Shown: positions 24,801 to 34,995 of the stretch, one piece after another
How positions within the stretch are numbered: the first letter of the stretch is position 1
Layout: every line of letters starts with the position of its first letter
Assembly: GCA_903813345.2 (NCBI GenBank)
Contig: CAIIXF020000012.1
Span: 34,424,572 to 34,488,571 of the forward strand
Direction of reading: 5' to 3'
Length of the DNA: 64,000 nucleotides
Source of the DNA: Owenia fusiformis
Taxonomy: Eukaryota; Annelida; Polychaeta; Sabellida; Oweniidae
The notes under the pieces: model-generated
Seen by the model: only the letters and a program-made list of their open reading frames with translations
The model's database searches: none
What the model was told of the DNA's origin: nothing
Program-made: the position numbers and the translations under genes

Positions 24801-27800
24801 ATTGAAAACTTTTGGGGGTCTTTGGGGCATTTTTAGAGTTGCGTGTCCCTAACCTTGTTTTACGCCTGGTCACTGCCGGGGATGGTGTTTCTTGCGTGAA
24901 CGGTCCAAGTGGTGTGCTTGGAGTAGTAGAAAGAGTGTCAGCTTCTTGTACAGACCCAGGGGAAAACGTACCATCAGTGTCAATAACAGTATTTTGAGAT
25001 GGTCTTTGAATGGCATTTGTGTTCTGGGTAGAGTCACTCATGTTGAATGAGTCATTTCCAAACAATTGGCTCAAAACAGGGTCTGTAGTACTTCCATTCC
25101 TGTTAGTTACAATGTTAGTGACCATACTAAGCCAATAACTGGCTGTTAATAGCCTAATGCCAGGTTCAGTGTAAGTTCAAGATCTATAATTAACTATCAG
25201 CCAACTTCCACAACTCATCCCTGGACAACTCATCCCCTATCCAGTATATTTTTTGGTTAATACATTCCCGTAATTATTATCGTTAATTACGACATAAACA
25301 ATGCATTTGTGAACTCCAATAATATTTCAAGGGGTTATATTTTTCTTTCATCATTTTGCAAAGTACCCTATTACTTCTAAAGGAGTATATCATGAAGATC
25401 TAAGTACATAGGGGGGGGGGGGGGGGTATAATTTCAGGTATTAAAATAAGATTGGTTTCATAGTAATAAAAAGCTTAGACATGTGTGAATAGGATCGGGG
25501 TATCCAGTGCACCATTTTCCAGCAAAGTAATATGTTATATCATCATAATTATACATCATGATGTTACTAACACTATGGAATCAGGAAATGTATTATGTAC
25601 GTCTTAGAGAGAATTATATTTGTATACTTGTATTGGTAACCGGACAACTCATCCCCTAGACAACTCATCCCTGGACAACTCATCCCCTAGACAACTCATC
25701 CCCTGGACAAGTCATCCCCTAGACAACTCATCCTCTGGACAAGTCATCCCCTAGACAACTCATCCCTGGACAACTCATCCCCTAGACAACTCATCCCCTG
25801 GACAACTAATCCCCTAGACAAGTCATCCCCTGGACAAGTCATCCCCTAGACAACTCATCCCCTGGACAACTCATCCTTTGACATGTTTGAGTAATTTAAT
25901 GTAATATTATTAATTCATATATTATTCAAATGATTTTTAAATGTTTTGGTTATCATAATCAGTTTTAAGTTTCAAAATCATATTTTACATGAACACTGGT
26001 ACTCCACTCGAAACATATTGTTTCGGTAACAAAATGTCAGAGCCTCAAAGGTACGACTTTTGTCTTTTCCTTATTTCTCCAGTAGTAAGTAGAATATCAT
26101 ATGTCTAAGAAAATGTACATGTGTACATGCTAACAAATAGTTCAGAAGACAACACCATCTTCGATTAAATACATCACTTTTGTTATGTAAACAGAACTTC
26201 AAAAATGGTTAAAGTGTGCGCCAAAGTTTAAAACTGCACAGGCGCAGCGCTCTCGCTAACCTATATAAAGAGATTACAAGGAACATGCTTCAGAGGTAAG
26301 CCAGGAAGGTGAACAATCTTCGTCCCATGTTGATTTCCCGTATAATCGTAAACAGGCAAGTTTCACCATTGAAATTGAAAATTACCATTAGATATACTTT
26401 GTAGATGTTATTAATGAGCTATTAAGTGTATGCATCAATCAATTTTGAACAATATAAAAAGTATTTGTGTTTTGTTTCACATGGAATCGTATTCCCATGT
26501 AGTACACACATAAATAGTGTACATTATGTAGTTCTTGAATAGCCTGGTTTATATAATATTGAAGCATGCTGATTGTAGAAAATTACTATTAGATATACTT
26601 TGTAGATGTTATTAATGAGCTATTAAGTGTATGCATCAATCAATTTTGAACATAGCCTGGTTTATATAATATTGAAGGGCATGCTGATTGTACACACGAG
26701 TACACGCATGAAGGCCTAATATTGATATTGCTTGCATACCTAAATAAAAATAAACTCTTCTAATCCACTAATGTAAACACGGTGGTATACGTAGACTTTA
26801 AGATCTGCACTTCTAACTCTTTCCATTTACATAACAATAGTGAGGTATTAAAGCTACGATTTTGTCTTCCGAGTACAAGTGAACAAAGACTTTCTTGAGG
26901 GGAAATCTGGAAAATTGTTTAAAAAACTGTGATATACCATGGTACTACTATGGTATTGTCAAGGAGATAATCAACCAATTAATCTGTAATTTGTTTTTTA
27001 AATATTGACCTTTAATTTTACTTTTAATATACAATTTCAATATTATGTTAACATTGATTGAAGAAGCTGCTTTGATGTCATAAGCTCCTTTGATGTCATA
27101 ATATGTTTGTTGTTCAATGTTCATATATTCTTTAATCCAAAGATTATTTTTTTCACAGCAGTCACAGATGAAGTTATTGAAGTTCATGTTACAAAATTAT
27201 GCAGAGAGAAAACTTTATTTTTTTCATGAAATCAAGTCATGTAATATAAGGACAAGAGATGAAAGTTTTAATTGCACGTTTGACTGTTTGACCATTTTAT
27301 TTGTGTCAGTAAAGTGATGTATCTAATAAATATTTATTTTCCAAAAAAACAATTTGGCTTCATGTAATAAAGGATGAGTTGTCTAGGGGATGAGTTGTCT
27401 AAGGGATGAGTTGTCCAGGGGATGAGTTGTCTAGGGGATGAGATGTTCAGGGGATGAGTTGTCCAGGGGATGAGATGTCCAGGGGATGAGTTTTCTAGGG
27501 GATGAGTTGTCCAGTGATGAGTTGGCTAGGGGATGAGTTGTCCGTAAGCCCTTGTATTCATGAATTTAATTCACGATTTTAATTACTTCTTACTGCAGCC
27601 ACTTTTATTCATAAATAGATTATACGCATTTAATGATATTTTGTTTCGATAATTGGTCAATTCATTGTTCGGTCATCAATGAGCGAAATGTTTTATACAT
27701 CTTAATAAATAGTTTCGACCCACAACTGTCACTTGGTAGCATATTAAAGCCTTAAAAAGTGAGTAAAAATATGACTTCCGGTTGTCAATCTTATGCAATG

Positions 27801-28446
27801 TGTCCTCAACTTATATGAAATATATATTTACAGTTTTGCCTCCTATAAATTTGAATCTGCCGAACACATGGGCACTCATATAGATGCGCCTTTCCACTTC
27901 AATAGGAACGCTTCCTACGTCAACGAGATCCCGTTCGAAAATCTTCATGGTCCCGGAGTCGTTCTTGATATCCGCGAGAGGGTCAAGAAAATGGGACCCG
28001 GCAAGGAAGCGACGGTAAAAATTTCCGATGCTAAAGCTTGGGAAAAGAAATACGGCAAGATTCCAAAAGGAGCTATCGTTATAATGAACTCTGGCTGGGG
28101 CAAACACTGGCCAGATGTGAATAAGTTCATCGGACTGAAGGATCCAGACAACCCTGATGGATTAGTTCCCAGTATGCTTTCCCCGGGCTTTAGTAAAAAA
28201 CTCGCCCGCTGGCTCCTAAAAGAAAGATACATCATCGGTATCGCGACTGATACTATTAACTGCGATAAAGGAAGTGCTGTAAATTATGACGTCCATAACA
28301 TCCTCCTTCCACAGGAAAAATGGTGTGTGGAAATGATTGCAAATGTGGAACAGATACCCGTCAACGGGACTGAAATATTTGTGATGCCGATTAAGATCCG
28401 TGGAGGAACCGGCGCACCCGCGAGAATCTTTGCAATGTGGAATTAA
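15688..28446 (+). CDS. Secreted cyclase-family (PF04199) hydrolase, kynurenine formamidase/isatin hydrolase-like; two exons
   Basis: Two exons, 15688-15857 and 27834-28446, join into a 260-residue protein. Exon 1 ends in phase 2 at a GTAAGA donor. Exon 2 follows a TTTACAG acceptor and supplies the single base needed to keep the frame, so the join is well supported. Residues 1-19 look like a short signal peptide. Residues 22-25 (VDMT) match the opening strand of the cyclase family, residues 68-78 carry the metal-binding signature HMGTHIDAPFH (His68, His72, Asp74, His78), and the tail has the family's GTGAPAR-like end. The family hydrolyses amide bonds such as N-formylkynurenine or isatin using a bound metal; the substrate here is not known. 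The ATG sits in a good context (aaaATGG). The 11,976-bp intron is filled with antisense LINE and other repeats. Length fits a complete family member. Confidence 0.85.
15992..18249 (-). pseudogene. LINE ORF2, reverse transcriptase and C-terminal part
   Basis: The RT blocks are clear: YRGITITSNMYKLFSSLLE, GAFQKGKRLENH, AFIDISKAFDVLDRD, GVKQGCILSPTLF and LLYADDIVLMGQ, which has the catalytic YADD. A stop at 16967-16969 (TAA, in frame) and a frameshift near 16430 interrupt the remainder, which includes APAILHGYPTWVL and the terminal CIMCNLNMRDTLSHRLMVC motif typical of LINE C-termini. Coding similarity starts right after the left target duplication at 18247-18249. Confidence 0.85.
18250..22313. 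mobile_element. Non-autonomous CACTA/EnSpm-like DNA transposon with TAA target duplication
   Basis: The 4064-bp insertion begins CACTGTGCAAAATGT and ends ACATTTTTGGCACAGTG, so the tips are inverted repeats of the CACTR type. TAA is present on both sides (18247-18249 and 22314-22316), the 3-bp duplication expected for EnSpm/CACTA. Longer diverged inverted arms of roughly 400-470 bp follow; for example, ACTATACGAAATGACGTCAT near 18640-18660 is inverted near 21960-21980, and CTTATCTGGCTTATT is shared nearby. No transposase frame is present. The interior is mostly AT-rich, with four units of a roughly 535-bp tandem repeat. Confidence 0.8.
19735..21860. repeat. Four-unit tandem repeat of about 535 bp inside the CACTA-like element
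   Basis: Unit landmarks (atcc/tgt.tgttag...taatggat, then TAATTTGCAAATTAAGTTTTT, TGATTAACATTGTG) recur at about 19741, 20277, 20826 and 21349, giving periods of 536, 549 and 523. Units are diverged by substitutions and small indels. No open frame is shared. Such long subterminal arrays are common in large non-autonomous DNA elements. Confidence 0.7.
22314..23510 (-). pseudogene. LINE ORF2, apurinic endonuclease part
   Basis: The frame opens near VKKSNKAAVKFGQNNVQRL and holds LFALAETFF (catalytic Glu block), MGDFNGKI (Asp/Asn block), STIDYVLA and GSDHNVV (terminal SDH block), so all main motifs of an APE-type endonuclease are visible. One in-frame TAA at 22828-22830 breaks it; the frame continues after it without shift. 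Coding similarity ends exactly at the target duplication of the inserted CACTA-like element (22314-22316). Confidence 0.85.
23592..25125 (-). pseudogene. LINE ORF1 remnant: coiled coil, SGNH/esterase-like domain, two CCHC zinc knuckles
   Basis: The first part (25125-24130, 331 codons) has a Ser/Thr/Pro/Lys-rich N-terminus, a heptad-like helix at about residues 135-205 and then KTLVIGSSIIRDF and VILQIASNDSS, the first blocks of an SGNH hydrolase. A stop/frameshift at about 24130 moves the frame; the next part (24130-23789) starts near MCDNDNQ and contains the SGNH terminal block SWGLHLTKAGSNKLA. A second break at about 23789 leads to CFKCGESSHLASSC and CYMCNYLEHKQTKC, two good CX2CX4HX4C knuckles, ending at a stop at 23592. 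The protein would bind LINE RNA. Confidence 0.75.
25642..27543. mobile_element. Structure bounded by inverted GACAACTCATCCCC minisatellites
   Basis: The left array (25642-25876) repeats a 15-16-bp unit GACAACTCATCCCCTR. The right array (27372-27543) is the same unit inverted. Outer edges agree (CGGACAACTCATCCCCTAGA on both sides when read inward). The 1.5-kb interior is AT-rich, with one duplicated segment. A short array of the same unit lies outside at 25206-25246. No coding region was found. A mobile element with tandem-repeat ends is likely but not proven. Confidence 0.55.
26382..26695. repeat. Direct duplication inside the minisatellite-bounded structure
   Basis: The segment with AGATATACTTTGTAGATGTT and TATGCATCAATCAATTTTGAA occurs at about 26388-26450 and 26588-26650. 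The motif AGCCTGGTTTATATAATATTG follows at 26540 and 26656. The spacing is about 200 then 116, so one unit has been partly lost. Confidence 0.7.
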
Positions 28447-28469
28447 ACGCTGTAAAAGTCATTTTTCTC

Positions 28470-28612
28470 CTTCCCTACCCCATTTGAGCACACTCTGGCT
28501 TTTGGGAAGTGAATCGGGACTAAATATTAATAAGATAGGTCCTAATTTATCTGAAGACATGTCAAAGTTCAGTGGGAAATCTCATTTTAAGCTGGCGGCG
28601 GAGTGATTTTAA
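28470..28612 (+). pseudogene. Possible LINE RT scrap downstream of the cyclase stop
   Basis: A short frame reads LLGSESGLNINKIGPN, which resembles the block after the catalytic Asp motif of LINE reverse transcriptases (FG..SGLKIN..KT). Nothing convincing follows. It lies within 30 bases of the cyclase stop codon, so it would be part of its 3' untranslated region. Confidence 0.35.
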
Positions 28613-28849
28613 CCTTGGTGATTTTACCAGAATTCTCTGAGAAATCTGACGATAGAGGGGGTTAGTGTCTTCAAGCTTATTTATCTAAAAAATTCGGTGG
28701 ACAACCCATGGTAAGATTGTTATAGCAGGCTAGGCGAGCCTCTCCCGAACACTTTGGTATGTTACTAGGCTTGGATACTTTTCGTTAATAAGATACAGGG
28801 TAAAATGTTATAATGGCCATCTATGGGAAACTCTTCTGGAGTCTCCAAC

Positions 28850-29215
28850 CTATATGAAATGTTTAGTGTGCTTATGAAATAAATAATTAGAAGCGGGTAT
28901 TGCCACTGGGATGCAAATCCAAACGAACAAAATACTCATCAATCTGTATATATCACAATATGATAGAGGTTAGCAACTCACTTATATATAGCATGTTTAT
29001 CATTCTCGTATAACTTGTGAAGCGTTTGACTACGTCATCATTTATTGCGCAGCTATATACGTCAATAAGATGAGAAAGGGAAGGAAATGTTTACTATGCT
29101 AATGAAATAAAGAGGAAAACGGCAACTTCGCGGAGTAGCAGATACCAACGAACAAAGTATGAATGAGTCTGTATATGTCACAATATCATATTTACCATCT
29201 ACTCTACCCTTAATT
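28850..29215. repeat. Repeat pair interrupted by half a MITE
   Basis: GAAATGTTTA.T.TGCT.ATGAAATAAA and CCAACGAACAAA..ATGAATGAGTCTGTATAT-like text occur at about 28855-28965 and 29088-29210. Between them, 28977-29065 matches one arm of the inverted repeat at 59841-60095. Confidence 0.6.
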
Positions 29216-29335
29216 TGCTAATTAAAATAGAAGACAGACTTAGGAATTCACGCCAATATAAGCTTCGGGTTACCATTAAGAAGTATAAATAAAGCTAGCT
29301 GTTGCTAACTCTTAGGAGCCTCAGCATCTCAAGAC

Positions 29336-29403
29336 AATTTATCCCAAGACAACTCATCCCCAATACATGTCATCCCAAGACAACTCGGCCCGAGACAACT
29401 TTT
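29336..29403. repeat. Degenerate relative of the GACAACTCATCCCC array
   Basis: Four to five decayed units (AAGACAATTTATCCC, AAGACAACTCATCCCC, CATGTCATCCC, AAGACAACTCGGCCC) lie 1.8 kb beyond the main structure. This shows that the unit is dispersed. Confidence 0.65.
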
Positions 29404-30924
29404 CCGAATTTGAACATGATTTTATGCAAGAATTAATTTCAACTTTTGAAGGAATATTTGATTTTAGCAGTAGTTCAGTGTGATTGGCCATGGATCTTTG
29501 TTTTTATTATATACATATTTTCATGCTGACACATTTTATATTTTTATGCTGTTTTTTCTTAATATTTCTATATTTTGTAGTAAGTTAAGTTTAGTTATTC
29601 TTGTTTATTCATTGTGATAAAGATAAACTTGTTCACATTAATATATACTTTGATTATTAAATAAACGATTTTGTATACACGTTTCATGTATAATTACAAT
29701 TTGGTAGTGTAGGCATGTCTTTCACAATAACATACATACCTCAATAAATTCCAAAATCTTTAAGGCAGTTTTGAATTTCATTAAATAATCGATAACAGTA
29801 ATTCAAATTCAGGGCACCAACGGGGGTACAGACAGGTAGAAAAACAGATAGTATCTAAATTATATATTTTTCTTACTCTAATAACGACTTTGACTAAATG
29901 TTATATTATATTGTAATTTAAATTCACTTAAAGCGGCAGTAGAAATGCCCTTTCAGGGCGATTACGCCGTGAATAACAATGAAAATTTATCTATGATTTT
30001 ATGAAATAAAGAGTATTTATTATAAAAAAAAAAAAATCTTGAATTCCTATTGTAAGCTCTGATTTGTTTCATATCTCAGTTGTTTCTGGTTAATTTGCAG
30101 AAAGAGATTTAGTTTATTAAAGTAAGATTTCGGTAAAGATGGCAGTAGAAATAAAAGGAGCACGGAAAGTATCGCTCATAGAGATGATAAAATAATTTAG
30201 AATTTGAAACAGGGGAGGTGCAACCAACCCACCAACTCGTTTTTTCTGAAATGTTGTCCTGATTTTCAACCCCTTCCATCCCTGCTTTTTCAAATTTTTT
30301 GCATCAATGAACTTCCCCTACTCCGGCCTTTGACATCCCTTATTACGATTTATTGATATGTTACCTAAACTGTTATAATAAAATCTTCTGAAGAATATGG
30401 ATTTACAATATCTCCAAATAAAGGAATGGAATGATGGAGGGGCAAACGATTACAAAGCGCTTTTCTATATCCTTAATCGAATTTCATTTAGTGGAATCTA
30501 AAGGATCAAGTAAGCCTATAAAATATTCGCAATGAAATCAATCAGCTACGCATTTGAATTTTTTACCAGTTGTACACAACTTTGGAACAATACATTCAAA
30601 AATGAGGCAAGAACTGTTTCACTCATTATGCCTCATTCGGGCCCGCCGTGAACGGAAAGTTGGTTGTGTAGTACGCTATTTCGCTTTATCACAAAAATGC
30701 TTTAATTGCATATTTGTTTTCACCACGACACGTTTTAATTTTCATTGTAATGTCTCTTTAATATGCGTTTTAAATGTTAGTCATCTCTCAGTCCAACAAC
30801 AGTCGATTTATTTCTGGTCTAAAAATACTGTAGTTAAAAGAAGATGGAAGAGCTTAACAAGTGTATATTTTATGTGTAGTTATCTTCTGTTTATTTTCAT
30901 TTTTTCGAGGACTACTCATTAAAA

Positions 30925-31165
30925 AATAGGGAGTTTGAACAAAAATCGGGAGGGTATAATTTAAAAATCAGGATGTCTTATTAACAAGTCGGGAGTTTTG
31001 AACACAAAATCGGGATATTTCATGATAAACATCGTGATATTTCACGAAAGAATGGGGATATTTTCTTAGGGAAATTGGGATTTTCAAAAATAAATCTGGA
31101 TGAGCAATGAAAAAAATCGGAATTTCTCCCGATTTGAATCGGAATTTGACAGGTAAGTATATATT
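30925..31165. repeat. Degenerate ATCGGGATATTTCA repeats
   Basis: Seven or more loose copies of a roughly 28-base phrase around AATCGGGATATTTCA / AATCGGGAGTTTTGA are present, strongly diverged. Confidence 0.55.
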
Positions 31166-31509
31166 TATATATTTATACTTAAACTTAGTTCGTTGGAAAA
31201 ATCAATACCAAAGATGAAAGTATATAAATCGTGAAAACTTAATGGTAATTACTTATTAAAAATTAATACTGCTCTTTACGACTTATCACTTTTCAATGAT
31301 TTCCTTTATAAACTTACATCGATATTATGAGAATGAGGCATGCGGTACATGCATGACTATAATAGTACATTATAGTAGTATTATGATTATAATAGAACAT
31401 TCTAAGACAGCTGGGTCGACTGATCAGCATTACATATGCAATGACTGGGGAATATTGATGTTCGTGATAATTTAAGACAATTTGAGTAGGAGATGGTTTA
31501 AGTTTGGAG

Positions 31510-34500
31510 ATGGTCAATATGAAACTCAGGCTCGTCATTTTATACATAACCTGTACATTAGCTGGTACATCGGCACAATCCAGATCTACACATATTGGAA
31601 TATCACTTTCTAAATATCAATGCAAAAATGAGACATATTTTAAATTCCCCCATGCAGAGGTACTAGAAAATCCTCTGAAGGCATTTAAAGTAAGGACACA
31701 CACTAGATGCAGAGCTAGCTGTTCTGTGATTCCAGATGAGTGCAAATCGTACAACCTGCGGAAGATTGAAGGTGAGAAACACATAAAAATGTGCGAGCTA
31801 CTTGGACCATATTTGACAATTGAAGCTCCTACTGCAACACCAGATGATGTGGACCATTATCTACGAGAAAGTAACTATATACTTTTCATTTTAAGCGTTC
31901 TCTATCAATCATATCATTCTTCTCATTGCCCAAAACTTCAAAAACTTTTCCACTGGGCCAGAAAAATGTTTGTAAAATGCAGAAAAAATTAAAAAAGAAA
32001 AATTAAAATGTCAGCGGAATAGCCTCGAAAAATCGATAGACCGCCTCCCCCCCAAAAATAGCCTAAATCTACTTTCCCAGAAATGTTGTTTCCCCAAATA
32101 AAGTTGGAAATAAAGTCTTGGCATTTGCTGATATGGCATATATAATACTTTAAGAAGCGCAATTAAATATTTCATTTGATATTGAAGTATTATTCTTCAC
32201 TTATCGTCCTTTGTCCTAAGTCCTACGGATCTAGGACGAAATATTTAACGTAAGTTTTTTCAAATATGTCTGTGTTAGATGAACCTGAAACACTTCGATA
32301 GGAACATTTCCGGACAAATGAACGTTCATTTTCATATTTTATTTTACTGTATGGTTTAACATCAGTTGATTTCATACTTCAGTCATTTTATCATGTTTCA
32401 AGGCATGTAACAAGATTTTGTGTTTTTAGTGTACGTTGAAATAAAGTGTGAACTTTGGGGATTTTTAGACACAACAAGGCATGATATGCGACAAAAATTA
32501 TAAAACTGAAACAATTTTTGTTTAGCTTGCTACTAGATCTGATTCTGACAAACTGAGAAAGAACTCTTATTACAATCGGATTTGATTTCATGGTGAGAAA
32601 TGATCATAATCCAAGACATAACCGTTTGTGATACATTACATGTACGTGGTCTTTTATGATATTAGCGATTAGTATTTAGGGTATTGCATGAATGTAACTT
32701 TAACTCTTCGGAATATAATATGATATTCTAATTGAAGTTATATATCATTTTAAAGTTGCAATAATGAAGTTTTCAAATCGGTACACTCCTTTTACTATTC
32801 TTGTGCGTTATTTTTAAAAATATTTTTTTACCCCAAAATCTGACAAATATCCGCTTTCGACACGTTACATTTTGAATAATTCAAACAATAACTCAAACAA
32901 TATTTGACTATTATACTTTTTCGTCTTGATAAAGTAAGATGGAAGTGTTAGTTCAAAGGATGAATTCTAGTAAGCGTCCCATATTGGGACGTCATATGGT
33001 TTAAAAAATAGACTCTGTCGACAGCGACCTTTTTTGCTCATTTTTGTTACCTTCAACTTTTCAGGTGTACATGAGACAAAAAATACGAGACCAATTTTCA
33101 ATAAATCATGCATGATTATTTTGCTCATTAACTCTAGTTTATTAATATAATAATATAAATATATATAAATACGATGTCAAATTTATTCGTCTTAAATATT
33201 GTGAGATATAGAGGCAAATGTGGAGGACGAAAGGATATCCATATGTGTACATTTTTCTAAAAAAAAACGTAAATTCTCTCGTGTTAAAAAGCGTAACAAT
33301 ACGCACGCGAACTTTTTGCGACGTCTGAAGGGATTTTGTTTCTGACAATTAACACCCCAGTCACATTTGTCGTACGAAGGCCGTGCGTCGACCGCAGATC
33401 AATTAAATCAAACTACAAAATCAAACTACGCTCGCCTTGCGGCCTCCGTACGGCGAATCCAGTTTTTTACAGGCCGCAGGGTCGCCGTAGAAATTATAAC
33501 TCTGAGTTATAATATTTGTTAATTTCTGAGGTCCCCGTAGAAATCAACTGGCTGAACAAGATTGAATCATTATTTGTCAATGTTTCACGATCACTTTTCA
33601 TTTGATATTACATACTAGCACTATGAATAACATTTATCAATTGTTCCGATGTAAATAAAATGAAAAAAGTATTATTTATCAACAGAAATTTAAAATTCAC
33701 CGTGCGGCTGCCGTGGGAAATGTGACTGCAAAAGTATGAGAGCGCAGAAATTCCACGGCGAGCTTAGAAATGTTACTGGCCGCAGAAATGATAGACCGCA
33801 AGGTCGCCGTAGGAAATGTGACTGGGGTGTTATGGTCCAACTCCAAACTGGTCGACACAAGTGCATTAATAACTTCATAATCTAGTTTATTTCTGTTTGT
33901 CTAATTTTCTATCGTTACAGTCCCAGTTGAATGTAGAGAAAACGAACAACTGATATCTGGAGACAGGTTCTATGTTGCTGATTCAGGGTTAACTGCGTCA
34001 ACCACTCATTCAAGTAGTCATGGCACACAGAGATCTAGATTAGACACCCAGGCGGGGTATGTATGTTACTTAAGATATTATTCCTACATATGACCAAGGT
34101 AGTTCAAAATAAACATCCTTAATTCTATTTTTCTATATTTGTATGGGACATATATTTCAATATTGTTTTATGGGGGGGGGGGGTGCAGTTATCAATGATA
34201 CAACCGATATTAAATTGGAATAAACGATATCTGTGGTAGTATTTGAACGAGTAGGAATAAAAGTCAGTGGGGGGGGGTATAAATGCAATGTCGCAATTTT
34301 AAGGTATTATGCTTTTAGTTATGCCCCATATATTATTATTGTGCTTACATTTTGGAATTCATATTTCTGCTGTTATATGTTATACGAATATGTGTACATT
34401 ATTAATCGAACTTATATCTTTATTATTTTACTGTTATATTTTACACTTCTGCTTATGTTATTATTCCAGTGGAGGTCAGACGGGAGCCTGGTCTGTTGGT

Positions 34501-34995
34501 ACAAATAATATAAATCAGTGGATACAAGCAGACCTTGGCGAGGTCAGGGTAGTGGCAGGGGTGGTCACACAGGGAAGACAAGATATGGGCCAATGGGTTA
34601 AATCATACAAATTCATCTATGGTGAAACTGAGAATGATTTGGAAGAGTATGGAATGGTAAGAGGATATTTTTACAAGTTTCAAACATAACTCCCTTCTAT
34701 ATTTTGTTTGATTACTCTTGAAACATATACATCTAAACAGGTGGATTCCTCATCAAAGTCAATCTCCAATAATTAGACTTCTATACCAGCTCAATTTATT
34801 ATTTTCCAATTCATGTTTTATCATCCACTTGTCTTGTTTATTTTTAAGGTTCTTCCGGGTAATGTAGACTTGAACACCAAAGTAACCAACATGATCGAGC
34901 CACCTGTCTTAGCCAGATTTGTTCGAATTAATCCACAAACTTGGCATTCATATATGTCTCTGAGGTTTGATGTCCTCGGATGCTCCTACTCTTAA
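31510..34995 (+). CDS. Secreted PAN-like plus F5/8C (discoidin) protein, upstream paralogue; four exons
   Basis: Exons 31510-31870, 33921-34056, 34470-34656 and 34849-34995 join in phases 1, 2 and 0 into 276 residues. All introns are GT-AG. Residues 1-22 form a signal peptide (LVILYITCTLAGTSA). Residues about 35-120 carry five cysteines (38, 67, 71, 78, 95) in a PAN/apple-like arrangement. Residues 125-273 form one F5/8 type C domain: it opens at Cys125 and closes at Cys273 (LGC), with QWIQADLG and ARFVRINP in between, all typical of the family. F5/8C domains bind lipids, glycans or collagen outside the cell; the ligand here is unknown. The upstream ATG was chosen because the paralogue at 36376 aligns there; the ATG at 31519 is also possible. 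Intron 1 holds a TA-flanked MITE (33352-33830). The last exon encodes the final barrel strands and stops at TAA. Confidence 0.85.
33352..33830. mobile_element. MITE with ACACCCCAGTCACATTT ends, TA-flanked
   Basis: The left end ACACCCCAGTCACATTTG is matched in reverse complement by AAATGTGACTGGGGTGT at the right. TA flanks both sides (33350-33351, 33831-33832). The interior contains repeated GGTCGCCGTAGAAA-like text, GC-richer than the flanks. It lies in intron 1 of the upstream discoidin gene. Confidence 0.8.

Larger units (their letters stand above)
15870..25135 (-). mobile_element. Degenerate APE-type LINE (non-LTR retrotransposon), interrupted by a CACTA-like element
   Basis: Reading leftwards from about 25135, the copy holds an ORF1 (coiled coil, SGNH-like domain, CCHC knuckles), an ORF2 endonuclease, reverse transcriptase and a C-terminal cysteine/histidine motif, then a short 3' tail near 15870-15990. 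Nonsense codons and frameshifts show it is dead. It is antisense inside the cyclase intron. The SGNH-bearing ORF1 and APE endonuclease point to the CR1/L2/Jockey group; the clade is not settled. The 5' end abuts the minisatellite region at about 25.2 kb; both ends are approximate. Confidence 0.85.
28613..31509. other. Spacer between the cyclase and discoidin genes
   Basis: It holds the repeat pair at 28850-29215, the decayed minisatellite at 29336 and the degenerate repeats at 30925-31165. A 122-residue open frame at 30554-30922 has no recognisable domain. Confidence 0.5.

Noticed and set aside
25411-25426. Run of 16 G as a possible regulatory G-quadruplex
   Set aside because: Similar G or C runs occur at about 34171, 37587 and 46609; they look like simple-sequence slippage with no positional link to genes.
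30554-30922. 122-residue plus-strand open frame upstream of the discoidin genes
   Set aside because: No domain, no leader, and no similarity seen to neighbouring proteins.
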